Assembly: GCF_024749165.1 (NCBI RefSeq)
Contig: NZ_CP087190.1
Span: forward strand, 4,375,501 to 4,439,500
Length of the DNA: 64,000 bases
Direction of reading: 5' to 3'
Source of the DNA: Pseudomonas sp. B21-023
GTDB lineage: Bacteria > Pseudomonadota > Gammaproteobacteria > Pseudomonadales > Pseudomonadaceae
Shown: in pieces, positions 1 to 8,835 of the stretch
Position numbering within the stretch: the stretch's first letter is position 1
Layout of the letters: every line of letters starts with the position of its first letter
Position numbers and translations under genes: made by a program
Notes under the pieces: model-generated
What the model was told of the DNA's origin: nothing
The model's input: only the letters and a program-made list of their open reading frames with translations
The model's database searches: none

Positions 1-55
1 CGGTCAGCACCGCGATGTTCAGCGGTACGAACACCGCGTCCGGTTTCACGCTCAT
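1..55 (-). CDS. moaB: MoaB, molybdenum cofactor biosynthesis (5' end only)
   Basis: Only the first 18 codons lie in the window; the gene reads off the left edge. The translation MSVKPDAVFVPLNIAVLT matches my memory of the start of Pseudomonas MoaB, where the MogA/MoaB fold begins with a hydrophobic strand followed by a TVSD motif that would lie just outside. MoaB takes part in molybdopterin assembly (adenylylation chemistry in the MogA family). It is divergent from the LysR gene at 249. Only the N-terminus supports the call, so it is probable rather than proven. Confidence 0.7.
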   Translation of the reverse strand, partial: MSVKPDAVFVPLNIAVLT

Positions 56-248
56 GGCCTTTGCTCCAGGATTGGCTTGGCGGCCACGTTAGAGAGAAGC
101 CCTGGTAGCGTCCAATCGATAGCGCGTACCGGGTGATCGACGGTTTCTATCGCGTGCCCCGCGACAGGCCGGCGAATTTGTCAGCAATGATTAGCCAGGT
201 GCTTCACTCTTGGTTAAGGTCTACCCACCACGCAACCCAGGCCGCACC
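56..248. promoter_or_regulatory. Divergent promoter region between moaB and the LysR gene
   Basis: This 193-bp gap separates two divergent starts. It holds an inverted pair CGATAG (115-120) and CTATCG (147-152) flanking about 26 bp. Such spacing could suit a LysR-type regulator binding its own promoter, but a clear T-N11-A box is not obvious. The assignment is inference from position. Confidence 0.35.
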
Positions 249-1136
249 ATGGACATCAAACAGCTCAAGTTCCTCATCGCCCTCGACCAGACCCGCCACT
301 TCGGCCAGGCCGCGGCGCTGTGCCATATCACCCAGCCGACCCTGTCCATGCGCCTGCGCAACCTCGAAGACGAACTCGACCTGGTGCTGGTCAAGCGCGG
401 CCAGCGCTTCGAAGGCTTCACCGAAGCCGGCGAACGCATCCTGGCCTGGGCCCGTACCCTGCTCGCCGCCCATGATGGCTTGCAGGCCGAGGCCGCCAGT
501 TGCCGGGGCCAGGTGGTCGGCAGCCTGCGCCTGGGTACCGTGCCGCTGGCCAGCTTCAACCCCATGCAGCTGCTGATGCCGCTGCGCGCGAAGTACCCCG
601 AGCTGCACTTCCAGCTGTCGTCGCTGAGCTCCGAGCAGGTGATCGATGGCCTGAGCCGCAACCAGCTCGACCTGGGCATCTGCTACCTCGACCAGGTCAA
701 CACCAGCTTCTTCGATGTGATCGAGCTGAGCACCACCACCATGGGCCTGCTGCACGACACCCGGCACTTCCGGTTCGAGGCCGACAACCTGCGCTGGGAT
801 GATCTCGGCGAGCTGCCGCTGGGCCTGCTGAGCAAAGGCATGCACTACCGCCAATCCCTCGACCTGAGCTTCCGCAGCCGGGGTCTCACGCCCAATGCCG
901 TGCTCGAGAGCGACTCGACCTTCCAGCTGATCCAGGCGATCAATACCGGCGTGTGCTGCGCGATCATGCCGCTGGACTGCGGCCTGGAAGACCTCAGCCA
1001 GCACATGCGCATCATCCCGGTGCAGGAGGCCAGCATCCACAGCCCGGTCGGGCTATTGCTACGCCGTAGCGAGCCACGCTCGGCCATCGCCGAGCAGTGC
1101 TTCGACGAGGCCCGTGCCCTTTTTCAAGCTTCCTGA
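249..1136 (+). CDS. LysR-family transcriptional regulator
   Basis: A 295-residue protein of normal LysR length. Residues 1-60 form the winged HTH (MDIKQLKFLIALDQTRHFGQ, then AAALCHITQPTLSMRLRNLE), and about 90-295 form the periplasmic-binding-protein-like effector domain. I chose the ATG at 249 because it begins exactly at the usual LysR N-terminus; an upstream TTG at 210 would add 13 unconserved residues. It is divergent from moaB, so a link to molybdenum cofactor or a molybdoenzyme is possible but inferred from position only. Its 3' end overlaps the convergent AraC gene by 13 bp. The effector is unknown. Confidence 0.9.
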   Translation: MDIKQLKFLIALDQTRHFGQAAALCHITQPTLSMRLRNLEDELDLVLVKRGQRFEGFTEAGERILAWARTLLAAHDGLQAEAASCRGQVVGSLRLGTVPLASFNPMQLLMPLRAKYPELHFQLSSLSSEQVIDGLSRNQLDLGICYLDQVNTSFFDVIELSTTTMGLLHDTRHFRFEADNLRWDDLGELPLGLLSKGMHYRQSLDLSFRSRGLTPNAVLESDSTFQLIQAINTGVCCAIMPLDCGLEDLSQHMRIIPVQEASIHSPVGLLLRRSEPRSAIAEQCFDEARALFQAS

Positions 1137-1903
1137 GCCGTCGCCTGGCGGTACTGGCGCGGGGTAAACCCAGTCAGTTGCCTGAACTGCCGGCTGAACG
1201 CGCTGTGGTCGGTGTAGCCACAGCGCAGCGCCACCTCGATGATCGGCAGGTCGCTGTGCAGCAACTGGTGCGCATGTTCCAGGCGGGCCTTGTGGATCAT
1301 CTGCCGGGGGGTGAGGTGGAACACCCGCTTGCAGTAGCGCTCCAACTGCGCCACCGAGATGCCGGCGATGCGCGTCAGCTCGCCCATGCTGATCGGCTGG
1401 TGGAAATGCGCGCGGATATGCGCATCCACCGCCGCCAGGCGCTGGTAGGCCGGGTGGGTGTCGGCGGCTGACTGCAGGTCGACCGAAATGCCCACCAGGC
1501 CGATGATCGCCCCCGTCGCGTCGTACAGCGGGCGCTTGTGGGTCAGGCACCAGCCCGGTTCGCGGCTGCCGTACAGGTGCAGCTCCAGCTGGTCCTCCAG
1601 CACCTGGCCCTGCTCCAGCACCCGGCGATCCTGCTCGGTGTAGCCGGGGCCCAGGCGCGCCGGGAACACCTCGGCGCTGGTCTTGCCCAGCAGCGGTTGC
1701 AGGTGCTTCAAACCGCAGCGCTGGACCAGCGTGCGGTTGGCCAGCACATAGCGGGCCTGGTCGTCCTTGATGAAGATCGCCGCATTGGCGATGACATCGA
1801 GCATCGGCAGCAGCCAGACCACACCGGTGAGCAAGGCTTCGAGAGATTCAGGGCGGTGCTGGTCGAGGTGCTGGTACAGCGCAGTCAACGGTTGCTCGGG
1901 CAT
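1124..1903 (-). CDS. AraC-family regulator with N-terminal PAS domain, likely for hydroxyproline catabolism
   Basis: A 259-residue protein. Residues about 25-135 read as a PAS sensor (ANAAIFIKDDQARYVLANRT, then WCLTHKRPLYDATGAIIGLV). The last ~100 residues form the two AraC/XylS helix-turn-helices (MGELTRIAGISVAQLERYCK; IIEVALRCGYTDHSAFSRQF). The gene is divergent from the hydroxyproline operon that starts at 2149. AraC-type regulators control 4-hydroxyproline catabolism in P. aeruginosa (LhpR), so regulation of the neighbouring operon is a reasonable inference. The PAS fold suggests a small ligand bound in the cytoplasm, perhaps hydroxyproline or an intermediate. Confidence 0.85.
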   Translation of the reverse strand: MPEQPLTALYQHLDQHRPESLEALLTGVVWLLPMLDVIANAAIFIKDDQARYVLANRTLVQRCGLKHLQPLLGKTSAEVFPARLGPGYTEQDRRVLEQGQVLEDQLELHLYGSREPGWCLTHKRPLYDATGAIIGLVGISVDLQSAADTHPAYQRLAAVDAHIRAHFHQPISMGELTRIAGISVAQLERYCKRVFHLTPRQMIHKARLEHAHQLLHSDLPIIEVALRCGYTDHSAFSRQFRQLTGFTPRQYRQATAQEA

Positions 1904-2148
1904 GCGGTTATCTCTAGTGATTCTCGCGGCCCTGCAAGCCTAGTCAGCAGCCCCCACCGGGCGCCAGCACTTGCTCTCGACTATGCCGATTTCGTCACCC
2001 ACCTTGCAGAAAACCATCAAGAACCGAGCCCCCGATCGGTCCACTCTATGCCCCACGCAAGCCGCCCCATGACCTACAAGAACGCGGCGCATGCCGCCGC
2101 ATCGTGACATCAGACCTGCCTATCCAAAACCTACAAGAAGGCGCACCC
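1904..2148. promoter_or_regulatory. Divergent promoter region, AraC regulator / hydroxyproline operon
   Basis: A 245-bp gap that must contain both promoters and any AraC-type binding sites. A purine-rich Shine-Dalgarno stretch (AAGAAGG, about 2132-2138) precedes the permease ATG. I could not pick out a convincing pair of direct repeats for the regulator. A short open frame at 2048-2107 has no ribosome binding site and is not called. Confidence 0.4.
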
Positions 2149-3765
2149 ATGTCAGGCAAATTCAAGAAACAGCTGTCACTGCTGGACCTCACCTTCATCG
2201 GCCTCGGTGCCATCTTCGGCTCGGGCTGGCTGTTCGCCGCCAGCCACGTCTCGGCCATCGCCGGGCCGGCCGGCATCCTCTCCTGGTTCCTCGGCGGTTT
2301 CGCCGTGCTGCTGCTGGGCATCGTCTACTGCGAGCTCGGCGCCGCCCTGCCACGGGCCGGCGGCGTGGTGCGCTACCCGGTGTACTCCCACGGCCCGCTG
2401 CTCGGCTACCTGATGGGTTTCATCACCCTGATCGCCTTCTCGAGCCTGATCGCCATCGAGGTGGTCGCCTCGCGCCAGTACGCCGCGGCCTGGTTCCCAG
2501 CGCTGACCAAGAGCGGCTCCAGCGACCCGACGGTGCTCGGCTGGCTGGTGCAGTTCGCCCTGCTGGGGCTGTTCTTCGTGCTCAACTACCGCAGCGTGAA
2601 GACCTTCGCCAAGGCCAACAACCTGGTCAGTGTGTTCAAGTTCATCGTGCCGCTGCTGGTGATCGGCGTGCTGTTCACCTTCTTCAAGCCGGAAAACTTC
2701 GAGGTCCAGGGCTTCGCCCCGTTCGGCCTGTCCGGGGTGGAGATGGCGGTGTCGGCCGGCGGCATCATCTTCGCCTACCTGGGCCTGACCCCGATCATCT
2801 CGGTGGCTAGCGAGGTAAAGAACCCGCAGCGCACCATCCCCATCGCGCTGATTCTCTCGGTGCTGCTGTCCACCGCGATCTATGCCCTGCTGCAACTGGC
2901 GTTCCTCGGCAGCGTGCCGACCGAGATGATTGCCAACGGCTGGGCCGGGGTGACCAAGGAACTGGCCCTGCCCTACCGTGACATCGCCCTGGCCCTGGGC
3001 GTCGGCTGGCTGGCCTACCTGGTGGTGGCCGACGCGGTGATCTCGCCCAGCGGCTGCGGCAACATCTACATGAACGCCACCCCGCGAGTGATCTACGGCT
3101 GGGCGCAGACCGGCACCTTCTTCAAGTACTTCACCCGCATCGACGAGCAGTCCGGCATTCCGCGCCCGGCGCTGTGGCTGACCTTCGCCCTGGCAGTGTT
3201 CTGGACCCTGCCTTTCCCGTCGTGGGAAGCGCTGATCAACGTGGTCTCCGCCGCGCTGGTGCTGAGCTATGCCGTAGCCCCGGTGTCCGTGGCCGCCCTG
3301 CGCCGCAGCGCCCCGGACATGGCCCGGCCGTTCCGGGTCAAGGGCATGGGCGTGCTCGGCCCGCTGTCGTTCATCATCGCTGCGCTGATCGTCTACTGGT
3401 CGGGGTGGAACACCGTGTCCTGGCTGCTGGCGCTGCAGATCGTGATGTTCGTGCTGTACCTGCTGTGCCGCCGCTTCGTGCCTACCGAACACCTGTCGCT
3501 GGGCCAGCAGGTGCGCTCGTCGGCCTGGCTGATCGGCTTCTACGCCGTGACCATTTTCCTCTCCTGGCTTGGCAGCTTCGGTGGCCTGGGCGTGATCGGC
3601 CACCCGCTGGATACCGTGGTCGTGGCTGCCAGTGCCTTGGGCATCTACTACTGGGGCGCCGCCACCGGTGTGCCGGCGCGGCTGGTGCGCCTCGATGGCG
3701 ACGACGAAAGCGAAGCCAGCAGCGAACCCCATGCTGGCCAGCAGCCCGCCGCTGTCGCCTCCTGA
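2149..3765 (+). CDS. APC-superfamily permease, probable hydroxyproline uptake
   Basis: A 538-residue inner-membrane protein with about 12 hydrophobic segments. The first carries the APC signature (LTFIGLGAIFGSGWLFAASH), and the ~35-residue tail (GDDESEASSEP) is polar and cytoplasmic. The chosen ATG at 2149 has AAGAAGG about 10 bp upstream and begins MSGKFKKQLS; the open frame extends further upstream without support. It is the first gene of the cluster epimerase-deaminase-dehydrogenase-oxidase, so it probably imports trans-4-hydroxy-L-proline or a related imino acid. Substrate is inferred from context; the family itself is clear. Confidence 0.88.
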   Translation: MSGKFKKQLSLLDLTFIGLGAIFGSGWLFAASHVSAIAGPAGILSWFLGGFAVLLLGIVYCELGAALPRAGGVVRYPVYSHGPLLGYLMGFITLIAFSSLIAIEVVASRQYAAAWFPALTKSGSSDPTVLGWLVQFALLGLFFVLNYRSVKTFAKANNLVSVFKFIVPLLVIGVLFTFFKPENFEVQGFAPFGLSGVEMAVSAGGIIFAYLGLTPIISVASEVKNPQRTIPIALILSVLLSTAIYALLQLAFLGSVPTEMIANGWAGVTKELALPYRDIALALGVGWLAYLVVADAVISPSGCGNIYMNATPRVIYGWAQTGTFFKYFTRIDEQSGIPRPALWLTFALAVFWTLPFPSWEALINVVSAALVLSYAVAPVSVAALRRSAPDMARPFRVKGMGVLGPLSFIIAALIVYWSGWNTVSWLLALQIVMFVLYLLCRRFVPTEHLSLGQQVRSSAWLIGFYAVTIFLSWLGSFGGLGVIGHPLDTVVVAASALGIYYWGAATGVPARLVRLDGDDESEASSEPHAGQQPAAVAS

Positions 3766-3788
3766 CCCACTACAGATTGGACACGCTG

Positions 3789-4714
3789 ATGAAACAGGTT
3801 CATGTCATCGACTCCCATACCGGCGGCGAACCGACCCGCCTGGTGATGAAGGGCTTCCCCCATTGCACGGCCATAGCATGGCCGAGCAGCGCGACGAGCT
3901 GCGCGAGCTGCACGACCACTGGCGCCGCGCCTGCCTGCTGGAGCCACGTGGCAACGATGTGCTGGTGGGCGCGCTGTACTGCCCGCCGGTCTCTGCGGAT
4001 GCCACCTGCGGGGTGATCTTCTTCAACAACGCCGGCTACCTGAACATGTGCGGCCACGGCACCATCGGCCTGGTGGCTTCGCTGCACCACCTCGGCCTGA
4101 TCGAACCTGGCGTGCACAAGATCGACACACCGGTCGGCCAGGTCAGTGCCACTTTGCATGACGACGGTTCCGTCACCGTCGGCAACGTGCCGTCCTACCG
4201 CTATCGCCGTCAGGTAGCGGTGCAAGTGCCTGGGCATGGCCAGGTGCGTGGCGACATCGCCTGGGGCGGCAACTGGTTCTTCCTGGTCTGCGACCACGGC
4301 CAGCATATCGAGCTGGACAACCGCGAAGCCCTCACCGACTACACCTGGGCCCTGCTCAAGGCACTCGAAGCCCAAGGCATCACAGGCGAGGACGGCACCC
4401 CGATCGACCATGTCGAGCTGTTCGCCGACGACACCAACGCCGACAGCCGCAACTTCGTCATGTGCCCCGGCAAGGCCTACGACCGCTCGCCCTGCGGCAC
4501 CGGCACCAGCGCCAAGCTGGCGTGCCTGGCCGCTGACGGCAAGCTCGCCGAAGGCCAGACCTGGGTCCAGGCCAGCATCACCGGCAGCCAGTTCCAGGGC
4601 CGCTACGAACGCGACGGCGAACGCATTCGCCCGTTCATCACCGGCCGCGCCCACATGACCGCCGACAGCACCCTGCTGATCGACGAACAGGATCCCTTCG
4701 CCTGGGGCATCTGA
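3789..4714 (+). pseudogene. 4-hydroxyproline 2-epimerase, interrupted by a one-base frameshift
   Basis: The family enzyme interconverts trans-4-hydroxy-L-proline and cis-4-hydroxy-D-proline. The ATG at 3789 begins correctly (MKQVHVIDSHTGGEPTRLVM), but after KGFP the frame fails. The rest (LHGHSMAEQRDELRELHD onward) lies in another frame. Adding one C to the C-run near 3857-3861 (TTCCCCCATTG) restores a continuous 308-residue protein, by memory the normal length. Both catalytic cysteines are present downstream: MCGHG in the N-half and SPCGTG in the C-half. The rest of the frame is clean to the stop, so the lesion is recent or a sequencing error in a homopolymer. Member of the proline racemase family; lhpA in some naming. 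Confidence 0.85.
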
Positions 4715-4755
4715 CCCCGTTCATTTCCCACTGAATACCGCCAGGAGTGACAACA

Positions 4756-5703
4756 ATGACCGACAACATCTTCACCGGCACCATGCCCGCCCTGATGACC
4801 CCCTGCACCGTCGAGCGCAAGCCGGACTTCGACGCCCTGGTGCGCAAGGGCCGCGAACTGATCGACGCCGGCATGAGCGCGGTGGTGTACTGCGGTTCGA
4901 TGGGCGACTGGCCGCTGCTGACCGAGGCCGAGCGCCAGGAAGGCGTGGCGCGCCTGGTGGCCGCCGGCATCCCGACCATAGTCGGCACCGGCGCGGTGAA
5001 CACCCGCGAAGCCGTATCCCATGCCGCCCACGCCGCCAAGGTCGGCGCCGCCGGCCTGATGGTCATCCCCCGCGTACTGTCCCGCGGCGCCTCGCTGATC
5101 GCCCAGAAGCACCACTTCTCGGCAATCCTCGCCGCCGCGCCGAAGCTGCCGGCGGTGATCTACAACAGCCCCTACTACGGCTTCGCCACCCGCGCCGACC
5201 TGTTCTTCGAACTGCGCCGCGAGTACCCGAACCTGATCGGCTTCAAGGAGTTCGGTGGCGGCACCGACCTGCGCTATGCCGCCGAGCACATCACCTCCCA
5301 GGACGATGCCGTGACGCTGATGGTGGGGGTCGACACGCAAGTGGTGCATGGTTTCGTCAACTGCAACGCCACCGGCGCCATCACCGGCATCGGCAATGCG
5401 CTGCCCCGTGAAGTGCTGCAACTGGTCAGCCTGAGCAAGCGTGCCGCCAAGGGCGATGCCAAGGCCCGACGCCAGGCCCGGGAGCTGGAGTCGGCGCTGG
5501 CAGTGCTGTCATCTTTCGATGAAGGCTGCGACCTGGTGCTGTACTACAAGCACCTGATGGTGCTCAACGGCGACACCGAGTACCGCCTGCACTTCAACGA
5601 AACCGATGCCCTCAGCGACGCCCAGCGCAACTATGCCGAGCAGCAGTACGCGCTGTTCCGTAGCTGGTACGCCAGCTGGTCGGCCGAGCAGAACCAGGCC
5701 TGA
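4756..5703 (+). CDS. 1-pyrroline-4-hydroxy-2-carboxylate deaminase (DapA/NAL superfamily)
   Basis: A 315-residue TIM-barrel protein of the DHDPS/N-acetylneuraminate lyase family. The Schiff-base lysine is visible in IGFKEFGGG and the catalytic tyrosine in VIYNSPYYGF. In the hydroxyproline pathway this enzyme turns 1-pyrroline-4-hydroxy-2-carboxylate into 2-oxoglutarate semialdehyde plus ammonia. The ATG at 4756 follows CCAGGAG by about 8 bp; a GTG three codons earlier overlaps that site and is less likely. The neighbours (epimerase, semialdehyde dehydrogenase, FAD oxidase) separate it from true dapA, which is at 33608. Function is from family plus context. Confidence 0.88.
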   Translation: MTDNIFTGTMPALMTPCTVERKPDFDALVRKGRELIDAGMSAVVYCGSMGDWPLLTEAERQEGVARLVAAGIPTIVGTGAVNTREAVSHAAHAAKVGAAGLMVIPRVLSRGASLIAQKHHFSAILAAAPKLPAVIYNSPYYGFATRADLFFELRREYPNLIGFKEFGGGTDLRYAAEHITSQDDAVTLMVGVDTQVVHGFVNCNATGAITGIGNALPREVLQLVSLSKRAAKGDAKARRQARELESALAVLSSFDEGCDLVLYYKHLMVLNGDTEYRLHFNETDALSDAQRNYAEQQYALFRSWYASWSAEQNQA

Positions 5704-5771
5704 TTCCAGGAGCCGCCTCGCACCCCATCGCCAGCAAACCAGCGCCCACAAGCTGCAAGCCTTGTGCAGTA

Positions 5772-5814
5772 CCTGTGGGAGCCGACTTGCCGGCGATGGG
5801 CCGCACAGCGGCCC
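5772..5814. repeat. REP-like palindrome
   Basis: A P. putida-type REP: CCTGTGGGAGCCGACTTGCC followed by GGCGATGGGCCGCACAGCGG. It lies between the deaminase and dehydrogenase genes, inside what is otherwise one operon, and may affect mRNA stability between them. It resembles the elements at 8677-8826, 35806-35922, 40214-40290 and 58723-58815. Confidence 0.7.
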
Positions 5815-5847
5815 GTTTTCCCCAAACTCAATCCCAAAGGACGCCCC

Positions 5848-7425
5848 ATGACCCTGACAGGCAACCTGCTGATCGGCCAGCGTGCCGTGCGCGGCAACCG
5901 CGAAGCAATCCGCGCCATCGACCCGAGCAGCAACCAGGCCCTGGAACCCGCTTATGCCGGCGCCAGCGGCGAACAGCTGGCTCAGGCCTGCGCCCTGGCC
6001 TGGGCGGCATTCGATACCTACCGCGAAACGCCCCTCGAACAACGCGCCCGTTTTCTCGAAACCATCGCCGAACAGATCGAAGCACTGGGCGATGCGCTGA
6101 TCGACCGCGCCCACACCGAGACCAGCCTGCCCAAGGCCCGCCTGCTGGGTGAGCGTGGCCGCACCTGCGCCCAGCTGCGCACCTTCGCCCGGGTGGTACG
6201 CGCCGGTGAGTGGCTGGATGTGCGCGTGGACAATGCCCTGCCCGAGCGCCAGCCGCTGGCCCGCCCGGACCTGCGCCAACGCCAAGTGGCCCTTGGCCCG
6301 GTGGCGGTGTTCGGCGCCAGCAACTTCCCACTGGCGTTCTCGGTGGCCGGCGGCGACACCGCCTCGGCACTGGCCGCAGGCTGCCCGGTGGTGGTCAAGG
6401 CCCACGGCGCCCACCCCGGCACCAGCGAGCTGGTTGGCCAGGCCATGGCCCGGGCGGTCGCGCAGTGCGAACTGCCCGAAGGCGTGTTTTCCCTGTTATA
6501 CGGCGCGGGCCGTGAAGTGGGCATCGGCCTGGTCACTGATCCACGCATCAAGGCGGTCGGTTTCACCGGTTCACGCAGCGGAGGCCTCGCCCTTTGCCAG
6601 GCGGCCCTGGCGCGCCCGGAGCCGATCCCCGTCTATGCCGAAATGAGCGCTATCAACCCTGTATTCCTGTTCGACGCCGCCTTGCGCTCGCGCAGTGAAG
6701 CCCTGGCGCAAGGCTTTGTCACTTCGCTGACCCAAGGTGCCGGCCAGTTCTGCACCAATCCCGGGCTGGTGATCGCCCGACAGGGCCCGGCCCTCCAGCA
6801 CTTCCTGGTTGCCGCCAGCACCCATGTTCGCCAAGCGGCAGCGCAGACCATGCTCACTCCGGGTATCGCCAGTGCTTACGTCGGCGGCGTGGCAGCACTG
6901 AGCGAAAACCAAAACGCCCGGTGCGCGGCGAGCGGCCTGCCGGCGCAGGGGCCGAACCAGTGCCAGGCTCAATTGTTCGTCACCACCGCGCAGGCGTTTC
7001 TTGCCGACCCTACGCTGCAAGCCGAAGTGTTCGGCGCCGCCTCGCTGGTGGTGGCATGCGACAACGATGAGCAAATCCGCCAGGTGGCCGAGCATCTGGA
7101 AGGCCAACTGACCGCCACCCTGCACCTGGACGAGGCCGATCTGCACAGCGCCCGCCGCCTGCTGCCGACCCTCGAACGCAAGGCGGGGCGGGTCCTGGTC
7201 AATGGCTGGCCGACCGGGGTCGAGGTCAGCGATGCCATGGTCCATGGCGGCCCGTTCCCGGCCACCTCGGACGCCCGCAGTACCTCGGTGGGCACTGCGG
7301 CGATCCTGCGCTTCCTGCGCCCGGTGTGCTACCAGGACTTCCCCGACGCCCTGCTGCCCGGTGCATTGCAGCAGGCCAATCCGCTGCACTTGCGGCGGCT
7401 GCTCGATGGCCAGCGGGAAGTCTGA
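5848..7425 (+). CDS. 2-oxoglutarate semialdehyde dehydrogenase (aldehyde dehydrogenase family)
   Basis: A 525-residue NAD(P)-dependent aldehyde dehydrogenase. Key residues are the general-base glutamate at about 265 (AEMSAINPVF) and the nucleophilic cysteine at about 302 (GQFCTNPGLV). GFTGSRSGG is the cofactor-site motif. In hydroxyproline breakdown it oxidises 2-oxoglutarate semialdehyde to 2-oxoglutarate, feeding the TCA cycle. The ATG at 5848 has AAAGGA about 7 bp upstream; the frame is open for 84 bp further but that stretch is REP sequence. The stop lies three bases before the next start, so the two are co-transcribed. Confidence 0.9.
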   Translation: MTLTGNLLIGQRAVRGNREAIRAIDPSSNQALEPAYAGASGEQLAQACALAWAAFDTYRETPLEQRARFLETIAEQIEALGDALIDRAHTETSLPKARLLGERGRTCAQLRTFARVVRAGEWLDVRVDNALPERQPLARPDLRQRQVALGPVAVFGASNFPLAFSVAGGDTASALAAGCPVVVKAHGAHPGTSELVGQAMARAVAQCELPEGVFSLLYGAGREVGIGLVTDPRIKAVGFTGSRSGGLALCQAALARPEPIPVYAEMSAINPVFLFDAALRSRSEALAQGFVTSLTQGAGQFCTNPGLVIARQGPALQHFLVAASTHVRQAAAQTMLTPGIASAYVGGVAALSENQNARCAASGLPAQGPNQCQAQLFVTTAQAFLADPTLQAEVFGAASLVVACDNDEQIRQVAEHLEGQLTATLHLDEADLHSARRLLPTLERKAGRVLVNGWPTGVEVSDAMVHGGPFPATSDARSTSVGTAAILRFLRPVCYQDFPDALLPGALQQANPLHLRRLLDGQREV

Positions 7426-7428
7426 ACG

Positions 7429-8673
7429 ATGACCGCCACTGACACGGACATCGCCGTGGTCGGCGCCGGCATCGTCGGCGTCGCCTGCGCCCTGCAGCTG
7501 GCACGCCAGGGCCGCCGGGTGCTGCTGATCGATCGCCAGGCACCGGGCCACGGCGCTTCGTATGGCAACGCCGGGCACCTGGCCACCGAGCAGGTGTTTC
7601 CCATCGCCGACCTGTCGATTCTCAAGCGCCTGCCGGCGATGTTGCTGGACCCGATGGGCCCGCTGCGCCTGGACTGGAAGTACCTGCCCCGCGCCCTGCC
7701 CTGGTTCACCCGGCTGCTGCTGAACCTGCGCCCGGCGCCGTTCCAGCGCAGCGTGGCGGGCATTCGGACGTTGAATGAAAACAGCCTTGGCGCCTGGCAA
7801 CGGCTGCTCGCCTCCATCGACCGCAGCCCCTTGCTCAAGGAAGACGGGTCGCTGCTGGTGTTCGAACGCCATGAATCGCGCCAGGCCCTCGCGGCGTTGC
7901 GCGCCCGCATGCAGGCACAGGGCGTACCCGTGGACCTGTGGTCGGCACAGGCGGTGAGCGAGGCGGCGCCGCAGTTGAGCCCATCGATCCTGGGTGGCCT
8001 GTTCTTCCCGCGTACCGGTCACTTCCTCGACCCCTATCAAGTGGTCTGCGAACTGTTCAGCGCCGCCAGGGCCAGTGGCGTACGCTTTCTGCGCGCCGAG
8101 GTCAGTGGCGGCCGGGTGCATGGCCAGGGCGTCAGCCTTGCCAGCAACCACGGCCCCCTTGAGGCCAGCCAGGTGTTGATCAGCGCCGGCGCCCACTCGG
8201 CCAAGCTCACCGCCACCCTGACCGGCAAGCGGGTGCCCCTAGATACCGAGCGCGGCTACCACCTGATGCTGCCGGCGGAGCAGCAGCGCCTGCCGTTCGC
8301 CGTCACCTCGCTGGAGCGCAAGTTCATCATGACGCCCATGGCCGACGGCCTGCGCCTGGCCGGCACGGTGGAGTTCGCCGGGCTCGAGGCGCCGCCGAGC
8401 ATGCAGCGGGCGTGGCAACTGCACAGGTTGAGCAAGGGTTTGTTTCGGCGCGAGCTGGATGCCGAGGGGGCGACCCCGTGGATGGGGTTCCGGCCTTCGC
8501 TGCCGGATTCGCTGCCGGTGATCGACCGGGTGGCCGATGGCAAGGTGTTGCTGGCGTTCGGGCACCAGCATTTGGGGTTGACCCAGGCGGCGGTGACGGC
8601 GGAATGGATGGGGCAGTTGGTAAATGGCGAAGACTGCCCGCAAATCGGGGCCTATCGATTGAGCCGATTTTGA
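7429..8673 (+). CDS. FAD-dependent oxidase/dehydrogenase, probable cis-4-hydroxy-D-proline oxidase
   Basis: A 414-residue DAAO/DadA-type flavoprotein. The Rossmann dinucleotide motif is at the N-terminus (IAVVGAGIVGVACALQLARQ), and the C-terminal FAD contact region reads PWMGFRPSLPDSLPVIDRV. It would oxidise cis-4-hydroxy-D-proline, the epimerase product, to 1-pyrroline-4-hydroxy-2-carboxylate, the deaminase substrate. It is the last gene of the cluster, three bases after the dehydrogenase stop, and is followed by a REP pair. The family is certain; the substrate is inferred from the pathway. If the epimerase is dead, this enzyme can still serve externally supplied D-hydroxyproline. Confidence 0.87.
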   Translation: MTATDTDIAVVGAGIVGVACALQLARQGRRVLLIDRQAPGHGASYGNAGHLATEQVFPIADLSILKRLPAMLLDPMGPLRLDWKYLPRALPWFTRLLLNLRPAPFQRSVAGIRTLNENSLGAWQRLLASIDRSPLLKEDGSLLVFERHESRQALAALRARMQAQGVPVDLWSAQAVSEAAPQLSPSILGGLFFPRTGHFLDPYQVVCELFSAARASGVRFLRAEVSGGRVHGQGVSLASNHGPLEASQVLISAGAHSAKLTATLTGKRVPLDTERGYHLMLPAEQQRLPFAVTSLERKFIMTPMADGLRLAGTVEFAGLEAPPSMQRAWQLHRLSKGLFRRELDAEGATPWMGFRPSLPDSLPVIDRVADGKVLLAFGHQHLGLTQAAVTAEWMGQLVNGEDCPQIGAYRLSRF

Positions 8674-8676
8674 AAG

Positions 8677-8826
8677 GGGGGCCGCGTCGCGGCCCATTCG
8701 CCGCAGTTCGTCGCCACGACAAGCCGGCTCCCACAGGGTGCTGGGCTCAGTCAGACGGTGTTCTCGCTGGATGGCGCCGATCACTGTGGGAGCCGGCTTG
8801 CCGGCGAAAGGGCTGCAAAGCAGCCC
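8677..8826. repeat. Pair of REP elements in inverted orientation
   Basis: Two REP units face each other: 8677-8739 (ends AAGCCGGCTCCCACAGG) and 8782-8826 (begins CTGTGGGAGCCGGCTTGCC). They separate the convergent ends of the hydroxyproline operon and xenA. No separate terminator hairpin with a T-run is seen, so the pair may also end transcription. Confidence 0.75.
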
Positions 8827-8835
8827 CTGCCTCAC

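Noticed and set aside
210..248. Earlier TTG start for the LysR gene
   Set aside because: The extra residues are not conserved in LysR proteins and the ATG at 249 begins at the usual N-terminus.
2176..3732. Long antisense open frame (518 codons) over the APC permease
   Set aside because: It mirrors a high-GC gene in the third-position frame and is rich in His, Gln, Arg and Gly with no domain; the permease on the other strand is certain.
3789..4714. Programmed ribosomal frameshift in the epimerase gene
   Set aside because: No slippery heptamer with a following stem was evident, and the family is not known to use frameshifting; a base loss in a C-run is simpler.
6571..8196. Antisense open frame (541 codons) over the dehydrogenase and oxidase genes
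   Set aside because: Same GC-driven shadow effect; both underlying genes carry full catalytic motifs.
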